Positions 7,357-13,454 of a stretch of DNA of 15,192 nt are shown one piece after another. The DNA comes from Planctomycetota bacterium (GTDB taxonomy: Bacteria; Planctomycetota; SZUA-567; H5-PLA8; CALKMO01): positions 1 through 15,192 of the forward strand of contig JAOACM010000002.1 of the NCBI GenBank assembly GCA_026417845.1, in the 5' to 3' direction. Position 1 is the first letter of the stretch. Each line of letters opens with the position of its first letter. Both the position numbers and the translations under genes were made by a program. The notes below the pieces were generated by a model that saw only the letters and a list, made by a program, of their open reading frames with translations, did no database searches and was not told where the DNA came from.

Positions 7357-8991
7357 TTACTCTCCGAACCCGGAAACCACCCACCGGAAACCCACGTTGC
7401 GATATCCACGCAATGGGTAGGCCGCGTATCGCCGGACGGTCAATCCGGGGCCGCCAAGTATCTCTGGAGATCCCTTCAGCACATAAAACCCGGACTGAAC
7501 GTCCTTCCACGGCTTATAATCGTACACGGGCACAGGCTCTTCCTTCCCCTCTTCGAACACCTCAAGCCGTTCGAATCTGGGATAGTTGGGATCCTGGAAC
7601 CTGCTGTACCTGCGCTCCGCCTCGTCGTACCTTTCGCACGTCCATTGCCACCCGAACCCCTCCAGCATGGCGATGCTTTTCCCGTCCGGCAGCGGCCTCA
7701 AAGTATCCCCGACCAGTTTTTCGTAGAGGGTCCTGTCCGGCACGAAGTAATAATCTATCTCCTCGCCACGTTTGCCGAAGTAGAAGTTGAAATCGCGGTC
7801 GTTGTGCCCCTGCCACGGGAACAGATGCTTCCAGGACGGGTTGACGGTCATTCGCGCTTCGGCGCTGATCCCTTCGCCCTGGGGCCACGAGGAAGCCCGC
7901 TCCATCTGCGCCTCGGTGGGAAGCTGGACGTCCGCGCCGGCCCTCTCGGCCAGCCACGCGCAGTACGCTGCCGCCTCGTAGACCGTTATGCCTACGACGG
8001 GCAGGTCCTCCCACGGAACCTTTTTCTTATGGCCGAACATGGCCTTCTGTCCGCCGCCGGCCGCCCCGGCCGGAGAGGTCCAATACCTCGGGTAGAGCAC
8101 CTCCCCGACGGAAAGCGGGGCGTGCAGCGAAGGGGCTTTTCTGACTGCCGCCTTGAAGCGTCTGAGGAAGATTACCGTTTCCACCTCCAGCTTCTTTTGC
8201 TGCAGCAGTTGTCGAAAGCGCCTGTCCGTACGGGACTCATAAGCCCTGAGCACGCCGTCCTCGATGCGATCTATGTCTCTGACGACCGACGCCGGGTCGG
8301 GATACTCGCGCGCCAGCTCCTCGGCCGTCTCGGCCCACGCCCCGTCTCCATCCTCCTCCGCTCCGCGCCCGCGCAACATGTATTCAGCCAGCCTGAACAA
8401 ACGTTCCAGCACGGCTCCGCGAGGAACCGAGACCACGACGGTACCGTCGCCTTCCGATCTGAACGCGAGGCTGCTGCCGTCCGAATCCTTCTCCTCGGCC
8501 GGTTCGCCACCCGAAATGAGCAGTCTCTGGCATTCGAACCTGATCGAGTTTACGTACGCTTGAAGGAAGTTGCGGCAGGCTCTGTAGTCCTCCTCGTGTT
8601 GCGTCACGGTCCCGTCAGCCTGGCGGAACGGCATGTTTACCGACTGGACGCGCATCGCCAGGTCGTCCCAAACGTAACGCCACAGGTCGGTGCGGTCCAC
8701 TATCGGGACGCCGTCCTCGCCGACGTCCTGAAGGAAGCGACGGTACTCACCGTTGGTCACCATCCGCGTCTGGATGTGATAGGAAGGAAGATGGACCCAT
8801 ACGCCGGGAGTGGCGTACACGATGTTGCTTGCCGATAGGTGTCTCGCCCGATCCATCGCCCTGATATGTTCCGCCACGTGCCGCATGTCGCAGCCCATGA
8901 GGAACACCGTCTCCGGCATGTGGACCGAGAGGCGTTGGAGATCGGAGGCGCGTATGCGCTCGCCGACAAGGCCCGGCGATTCCTCCGCCAT
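7357..8991 (-). CDS. FGE-sulfatase (C-type-lectin fold) protein lacking catalytic cysteines
   Basis: This 544-residue protein carries hallmarks of the formylglycine-generating enzyme (FGE/SUMF1) fold: ETVFLMGCD at 27-35, VTNGEYRRFL at 78-87, PVVGITVYEAAAYCAWL at 331-347, LPTEAQMERA at 357-366, FPWQG at 391-395, GFGWQWTCERYDE at 445-457 and a C-terminal RGYRNVGFRWV at 528-538. True FGE has a C-x(4)-C active-site pair just before that last motif. Here the stretch from FYVLKGSPE (502-510) to RRYAAYPL has no cysteine, so oxidase activity is unlikely and a binding role is more plausible. Residues about 90-328 form a large insertion, partly helical and acidic, between the two halves of the fold. 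ATG 8991 has GGAG about 11 nt upstream; the frame stays open further upstream, but only as Arg/Gly-rich sequence. It ends 7 nt before the zinc-ribbon GTPase gene, suggesting co-translation. Confidence 0.85.
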   Translation of the reverse strand: MAEESPGLVGERIRASDLQRLSVHMPETVFLMGCDMRHVAEHIRAMDRARHLSASNIVYATPGVWVHLPSYHIQTRMVTNGEYRRFLQDVGEDGVPIVDRTDLWRYVWDDLAMRVQSVNMPFRQADGTVTQHEEDYRACRNFLQAYVNSIRFECQRLLISGGEPAEEKDSDGSSLAFRSEGDGTVVVSVPRGAVLERLFRLAEYMLRGRGAEEDGDGAWAETAEELAREYPDPASVVRDIDRIEDGVLRAYESRTDRRFRQLLQQKKLEVETVIFLRRFKAAVRKAPSLHAPLSVGEVLYPRYWTSPAGAAGGGQKAMFGHKKKVPWEDLPVVGITVYEAAAYCAWLAERAGADVQLPTEAQMERASSWPQGEGISAEARMTVNPSWKHLFPWQGHNDRDFNFYFGKRGEEIDYYFVPDRTLYEKLVGDTLRPLPDGKSIAMLEGFGWQWTCERYDEAERRYSRFQDPNYPRFERLEVFEEGKEEPVPVYDYKPWKDVQSGFYVLKGSPEILGGPGLTVRRYAAYPLRGYRNVGFRWVVSGFGE

Positions 8992-9022
8992 CGCACGCTC
9001 TCCGGAATTCCGCGCCGAAGCT

Positions 9023-9037
9023 TTCGCGAACCGCGAA
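9023..9037. promoter_or_regulatory. Small inverted repeat upstream of FGE-like start
   Basis: TTCGCG and CGCGAA flank a 3-nt spacer, about 32 nt upstream of the FGE-like ATG. It could form a short hairpin in the leader or be an operator. It is the third inverted repeat in the same 175-nt gap; otherwise I see no promoter there. Confidence 0.25.
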
Positions 9038-9077
9038 CTTCGCCGCCTTCCCGCCGGCCCCGGCCGTCCGTTTCTCT

Positions 9078-9089
9078 GCCGGATCCGGC
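9078..9089. promoter_or_regulatory. 12-bp perfect palindrome
   Basis: GCCGGATCCGGC reads the same on both strands and sits in the gap upstream of the FGE-like gene, 11 bp from the larger 10-bp inverted repeat. In GC-rich DNA such a palindrome can arise by chance; a regulator site is possible but unsupported by a second copy here. Confidence 0.2.
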
Positions 9090-9099
9090 CGGTTCGCGA

Positions 9100-9132
9100 G
9101 GCGCCGGGCTTGCGGACCGGACGCCCGGCGCC
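9100..9132. promoter_or_regulatory. Perfect 10-bp GC inverted repeat upstream of FGE-like gene
   Basis: GGCGCCGGGC (9100-9109) and GCCCGGCGCC (9123-9132) are exact complements around a 13-nt spacer in the 175-nt gap between the GrpE-like and FGE-like genes. No U-run follows in the transcribed direction, so a classical intrinsic terminator is unlikely. An mRNA structure or an operator-type site are alternatives. Confidence 0.4.
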
Positions 9133-9166
9133 GCTTCACCCGCGCTCCAGCCGGAGGGAAACAATA

Positions 9167-10591
9167 TCATCCGGCGCTCACACCGACAATAGCCTTCTGC
9201 ACAACCGCCCCGTCCGGGTTCAGGAACCCCCGTTGGATGACCCGGACTATGGTCCCGGCAGGGCGGTCGGAAGGCACCCTCCGTCGTTCGTACCTGGAGG
9301 GGCCGAAACGCTCGTCGAACTTCTCTCCAATGGGGACCCGGATCTCGCGAAAGCCCAGTTCCCTTAATCTGTCGGCCAGCGGAGCGGCCGCGTCGTCCAG
9401 ATCGCCGCCTTCCGAGGCTGCGTCCACCGCGTTGAGCGCCAGTCGCAGCGCGACATCTTCCGGCAGACCACCGCCTGTGCCGGAATATTCCCCGGCGAGC
9501 TTCAGTATCTGGGCTGTAGCCTCGATCCGGGCCTCCCGCGCCCCCTTCCCTCTCATCGTTTTCCCCGCCGCATCGAGCAGGCGCTCCCTTACGGGGTGCG
9601 GTTGGCCGGAGCTCACAACCACCACGGCATCCTGCAGGATGCTGCCGCCGACCGCGATCCCGCGCCGCTCGATGTACAGCACCGCGCGCTTCGGAAGGCG
9701 CGAAGGCTGTTCCCGCAGCGAGATGTGAGAGGCCAGATCGGGCCTGCTGGCCAGCATATCGTCGGGAGTCTCTCCCGGCTTCGGAAACAGCTCCGTCCCA
9801 TCTGGCATCAGGCCGGCGACCTCCCCGATCAGATCTCTCGCCAGAGCTCTCAGATCCTCGCATCCCGGCAGCGCCCCATATATGCCGTCGAGCCTGTCCA
9901 GAAACCCGACCAGGTCGGCGATCACGCGGGGGGTCTTGTCCGTGCCGCAGAACTTCCGCCAGACGGCCGCCGCCTTGCGCGCAAAGGCCAGATGTTCGTC
10001 GGGGATCGCCAGGCCGTCACGGGCGACCATCTCGGCCAGCTTCGCCATGCGATCGAAGACGGGAGGCATTCCGGCTTCGCCCGGTCCGGCCGTCGGCGCC
10101 GATACCGCCTGAGATGTCTGGCCGGGCTGGGCCGGAACCGGGCCGCTTGGCGCCGGTTGTCCCGGCGGTGTCGCTACCGGCGGCCGCGTCGCCTCCTTGC
10201 CGTCCGTGGGCCTCGCGGCCGGCCCTCCGCTGGCGGCCGCCGGAGCGGTAACCACCACCTGTATCCCCGCGCGCTTTTCGCCGGAAACGGATTGTTGTCC
10301 GGCCGCCCACTCGATGCCGGCCGCTCCAGTCCGTCCGGCGGCCTGCGAGGCGCCGGTCCCGGACGCGCCGGAGATGGCGCGCGAGGCGGCCGCTATTGCC
10401 TCCGCCATCTTCCCGATCATCTCAGTCAGTGCCGGTGCCAGCCCGGTGTCGGCCGGAGCGTTGAAACCGCGCAGGGCGGCCGCGACCCCGGCAGCCTCGT
10501 CGGAGGCGGAACGGACCCTGGACAGAAGATCGCCGGTCGTTCCATCCGGTCTCCCGGCGACATCCTTCTCGCCTTTCAATGGAACGGACAC
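9167..10591 (-). CDS. GrpE-like putative nucleotide exchange factor with duplicated beta domain
   Basis: The C-terminus of this 474-residue protein matches the GrpE beta domain: GEKFDERFG at 422-430, then PAGTIVRVIQRGF at 444-456 and AIVGVSAG at 467-474, paralleling the GrpE order of G-x-x-FDP, GTV-x-x-V-x-Q-x-GY and A-x-V-x-VS. A second, more diverged copy appears at 268-329: PKPGETPDD, then VLYIERRGI and DAVVVVSSG. The first 175 residues are Ala-rich helix followed by a Pro/Ala/Gly-rich linker; the long GrpE dimer helix is not obvious. Translation starts at GTG 10591: it is the first in-frame start after an in-frame TGA at 10613-10615, and AGGGAGG sits 10 nt upstream. GrpE releases ADP from Hsp70, so the adjacent Hsp70-like ATPase is the likely partner; this is inference. 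Normal GrpE is about 180-220 residues, so this is a much enlarged relative. The family call is strong for the C-terminus and moderate for the first copy. Confidence 0.7.
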   Translation of the reverse strand: MSVPLKGEKDVAGRPDGTTGDLLSRVRSASDEAAGVAAALRGFNAPADTGLAPALTEMIGKMAEAIAAASRAISGASGTGASQAAGRTGAAGIEWAAGQQSVSGEKRAGIQVVVTAPAAASGGPAARPTDGKEATRPPVATPPGQPAPSGPVPAQPGQTSQAVSAPTAGPGEAGMPPVFDRMAKLAEMVARDGLAIPDEHLAFARKAAAVWRKFCGTDKTPRVIADLVGFLDRLDGIYGALPGCEDLRALARDLIGEVAGLMPDGTELFPKPGETPDDMLASRPDLASHISLREQPSRLPKRAVLYIERRGIAVGGSILQDAVVVVSSGQPHPVRERLLDAAGKTMRGKGAREARIEATAQILKLAGEYSGTGGGLPEDVALRLALNAVDAASEGGDLDDAAAPLADRLRELGFREIRVPIGEKFDERFGPSRYERRRVPSDRPAGTIVRVIQRGFLNPDGAVVQKAIVGVSAG

Positions 10592-10601
10592 CCTTTCCCG
10601 C

Positions 10602-10608
10602 CCTCCCT
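10602..10608 (-). promoter_or_regulatory. Ribosome binding site of the GTG-started GrpE-like gene
   Basis: AGGGAGG lies 10 nt before GTG 10591 within a purine-rich leader, and an in-frame TGA lies just upstream, so the GTG is the only sensible start. Confidence 0.55.
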
Positions 10609-10631
10609 GCCGTCACCCCCGAATACTCAAA

Positions 10632-10654
10632 GGGGCGGAGAACCTCTCCGCCCC
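10632..10654 (-). terminator. GC hairpin between Hsp70-like and GrpE-like genes
   Basis: A perfect 9-bp stem (GGGGCGGAG paired with CTCCGCCCC) closes a 5-nt loop in the 128-nt gap after the Hsp70-like stop. In the direction of transcription it is followed by only a short TTT, so it is a weak intrinsic terminator, an attenuator that lowers expression of the downstream genes, or a processing/stability hairpin. Confidence 0.45.
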
Positions 10655-10719
10655 CGCACGAAAAATCAGTATCGCGGAACGCGCGGTATCCCTCCCGGGC
10701 GCCAGGCGCATCTCCGGGG

Positions 10720-13359
10720 TCAGTGCATCCCCGAGAACGGGTTCTGCGGAGTGTTCCAGATATACTGTTGAGGCTCGAAATCGTATAGTTCGCCAGTCTC
10801 CAGATTCACGACCCTGAGCTCCCGGTTCGGCTTGAGCTCGAAGCGGAGTTTGAATTCGTCTCCTGCCGGAGGCTGAGCCTGGCCGCCTCCTCCGCCTTCC
10901 GGAGGCGCCCCCTGCTCCACGCTCGCGCCCTGCTCGCCTTTAAGCTCCTCGGGGCTGAGTTTCCCGACAGGCTTGGTGAAATCTATGTATCCGATGTATC
11001 GCGGTTCGGTGCCGTCCATGTTGTCCGCGTATATCGCGAGATCTCTCATGCCGCGGTAGATCATGAACACGTTCCGGCTGGACAGGTCCACCCGCGCCCC
11101 CACCTTCGTCTCCCTGGCGAAGATCGGACAGAACCCGTTCTTGAAACCGACGAGGGCCAGATCCTTGTGGAACAGCCCGATCGCGCAGGGAAGCCTGTCG
11201 AGAAACCCTATGCTCTCGTACTGGAACAGGCCTCCAGGCCGGTTGCCGAAGGTCTGTCTGAGATTGAATTCCTCGGCGGCTCCGCGCGCCACGGCGTTCT
11301 TAAGCTTGCCGGGCTCGAAGATCAGATTCTGCGGATCCATCTTGAACACTTTCAGGAAGGTATCGCGGATTACCGGCAGGTTCGAGGAATTTCCGAACAG
11401 CAGGACCTTGAGCGGGGTATCGTCCTGCCCTGGAGTACCCTTGGCCGCGCCGACTATTATGCCGCGCTGCGCCCTCTGCTTTATGGACTCGCTCAGGTGC
11501 CACGCCTTGCGCACCAGCGCCTCGACCTGCGGCGCGATCCAGGCGTTGACCGTCTGCATGTCGAGCTCGATCTGGTTGAAGACGATCGGGTCCACCCCGG
11601 CGTACTTCGCCGACCGCTTGAGCGTCCCCTGGACGTTGGCCTTGTTTCCGGCGGCCTTGACCATGACGATCTTGAGCATGTCGGCTTCCTGGAAGATTTC
11701 CTGGAAGAGTTTGCGGGCGAGGACCTCGCGCTGCGGGTCCTTATCCTCGTATACGGCGAATTTCGTCGGCAGCACCGTCTCGACGGCCTTCTCCAAGACC
11801 TCGGTCCTCTGCCGGGACTCCTCCGGCCCGCGGTATGTCCCGTCCTTGCGCTCGATCGCCTCGACCGCATCCCGGAACGAACACCCCGTCTTTATCACTC
11901 GCTCTATAATGGTTTTTTCTTCGAACACGGTCCGGCATGCCGCCGCGTAAACATCCGGTGGATCCAGGGGTTCTATACCCTGGAGTTCCGGGTCCGCCGT
12001 GGCCGCCGCCTTTGCTTCGGCCGCCTTTTTCTTCTCCTCCTCGTCCTGTTTCTTCTTCAGGTCCTCCTCAGCCTCTTCCCATATACTGGACGGTTTGCTC
12101 TTTCTCTCTTCTTCGGTCGCCGTTCCCCAGATATCGTCTTTCTTCGCCTGAGCCCTGGCGGCATCCTCCTTCTGCCTCTGCAGCTCCTTCTCCCTCTCCA
12201 GGACCCTTTCCGCGACGGCCTGGGCCATGCGGAGCCTGAGTATCTTGAATACCTGGAGGCTGATGTTGTCGCCGCCGAAATCGGCATCGCCGCTGAGACC
12301 GCGCAGGTGGGTCCGGATCAGGAATCTGCCGCCCTCGACCTTGCGGATCTCGGCCGTGACGAGGGCGATGTCGGTCGTGCCGCCGCCGCAGTCGAACGCG
12401 AGCAGATGAGCCTTGCTCTCCGTCTTGTTGAAGCGACGGAACTCATCTAGCATCGTGCCGTAAATGTAGTTGAACGTTCCGCTGGTCGCCTCATCCAGCT
12501 CCATCACGAGGTCTTCGTCTTTCAGCTCGCGGCCGAGCATCTGGAAGGCGAGCCTGTAGGCCTTGCGGAGACCCTCCTTTCGATCGGAGCTGAACATGGG
12601 CGGGTACGTCGCTACGACCTTGGTTATCCGTTTGTCCAGTTCCTCCTCGGCCCGCGTTATCAGTTCGCGGATAAGGAACGCGGCCACCTCCTCTACGTGG
12701 TACTCCTGCCTGTGATGCGGGCGCGAGCCGGCCCACTTGTCCAGGACGTGCAGCTTCTTGTCGAGACCCAGATAGCGTTTGATGCCGAAGTAGTACGAGT
12801 AGGTCTGCGAGCTGTTCTCGACGATGTCGTGCCGGGCCTCGTTGCCGTACGAGAACTTCGGGAAGTCCCGTTCGCTCACGTCGTGGAAGAACATGACTGA
12901 CGGTATCTCAGGGCTGACCGCCGAGGGCGGCGGGCCGCCGGTCCGGTGGGCGTCAAGTGCCCCGCCAATGTAGGCGTAGCAGGAGTTGGTGGTGCCGAAG
13001 TCCATGGCGAAGACCCCGCGAAACGGCTCCACCACCTCCGTGACGTGCAGCGTCACGTTCATCGAAAGCTCGGACTGATCGGACAGCTTCAGCGTTACGC
13101 GCTCCTCGATCTTCCCCGTCGGGAAGAACTTATGGTTGGTGTTTATGTTGGATACGACGCCGACGCTTCCCTGGGCCGGTATCTTCAGCACCGTGCCGGG
13201 GAAGACGCCCTCTAGGTCCAGCCACTCGGGCTTGTCCACTTCGACCACCTTGACCTCGACCGGTTTTTTGTCGGTGTTCTTGATGAAAATCTGGCGGCGC
13301 TTCGCGCCGTGCCGCTTGCGGATCGTCTCGTAAAAGATCGGATCGGGTATCAGCGCCAT
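10720..13359 (-). CDS. Hsp70-like ATPase with extra N-terminal beta domain and charged insert
   Basis: This 879-residue protein has an Hsp70/actin-fold ATPase core. Phosphate-1 is DFGTTNS at 120-126, phosphate-2 is DCGGGTTDIAL at 323-333, GGD lies at 362-364, and an adenosine-type motif LLFGNSSNLP at 653-662 is followed by NAVARGAA at 688-695. DnaK begins almost directly with phosphate-1; here about 110 residues precede it, rich in alternating beta strands like an Ig/ASH-type domain. Residues about 386-460 form a Lys/Glu-rich, probably coiled insertion. Residues about 715-860 are beta-rich and may be a diverged substrate-binding beta domain; no helical lid or EEVD tail follows. The start at 13359 is chosen because the beta domain begins there, GAGG lies 4 nt and GAGGGG 10 nt upstream, and the longer in-frame extension is Gly/Arg-rich and overlaps the dynamin gene. 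It probably works with the GrpE-like neighbour. It is not the housekeeping DnaK, given its architecture. Confidence 0.9.
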   Translation of the reverse strand: MALIPDPIFYETIRKRHGAKRRQIFIKNTDKKPVEVKVVEVDKPEWLDLEGVFPGTVLKIPAQGSVGVVSNINTNHKFFPTGKIEERVTLKLSDQSELSMNVTLHVTEVVEPFRGVFAMDFGTTNSCYAYIGGALDAHRTGGPPPSAVSPEIPSVMFFHDVSERDFPKFSYGNEARHDIVENSSQTYSYYFGIKRYLGLDKKLHVLDKWAGSRPHHRQEYHVEEVAAFLIRELITRAEEELDKRITKVVATYPPMFSSDRKEGLRKAYRLAFQMLGRELKDEDLVMELDEATSGTFNYIYGTMLDEFRRFNKTESKAHLLAFDCGGGTTDIALVTAEIRKVEGGRFLIRTHLRGLSGDADFGGDNISLQVFKILRLRMAQAVAERVLEREKELQRQKEDAARAQAKKDDIWGTATEEERKSKPSSIWEEAEEDLKKKQDEEEKKKAAEAKAAATADPELQGIEPLDPPDVYAAACRTVFEEKTIIERVIKTGCSFRDAVEAIERKDGTYRGPEESRQRTEVLEKAVETVLPTKFAVYEDKDPQREVLARKLFQEIFQEADMLKIVMVKAAGNKANVQGTLKRSAKYAGVDPIVFNQIELDMQTVNAWIAPQVEALVRKAWHLSESIKQRAQRGIIVGAAKGTPGQDDTPLKVLLFGNSSNLPVIRDTFLKVFKMDPQNLIFEPGKLKNAVARGAAEEFNLRQTFGNRPGGLFQYESIGFLDRLPCAIGLFHKDLALVGFKNGFCPIFARETKVGARVDLSSRNVFMIYRGMRDLAIYADNMDGTEPRYIGYIDFTKPVGKLSPEELKGEQGASVEQGAPPEGGGGGQAQPPAGDEFKLRFELKPNRELRVVNLETGELYDFEPQQYIWNTPQNPFSGMH

Positions 13360-13454
13360 GGTTCCTCGTCCCCTCAAGAAGCCCCTGCCGCTCCCCCGTC
13401 TGCGCGCGGCCGGGCACCCGCAGTCTTCTCCGTCCCCTCGCCGCTCCGCCGCCG

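Noticed and set aside
7350..7409. 20-residue N-terminal extension of the zinc-ribbon protein
   Set aside because: It would overlap the FGE-like coding end; ATG 7349 directly precedes the first zinc knuckle and has a usable Shine-Dalgarno sequence.
7024..8838. Plus-strand open frame of about 600 codons
   Set aside because: It is antisense to the FGE-like gene and the zinc-ribbon region; no motifs or convincing start context.
8757..9863. Minus-strand open frame spanning the GrpE-like end, the gap and the FGE-like start
   Set aside because: It is in a different frame from both well-supported genes and its product is Arg/Gly-rich and unpatterned.
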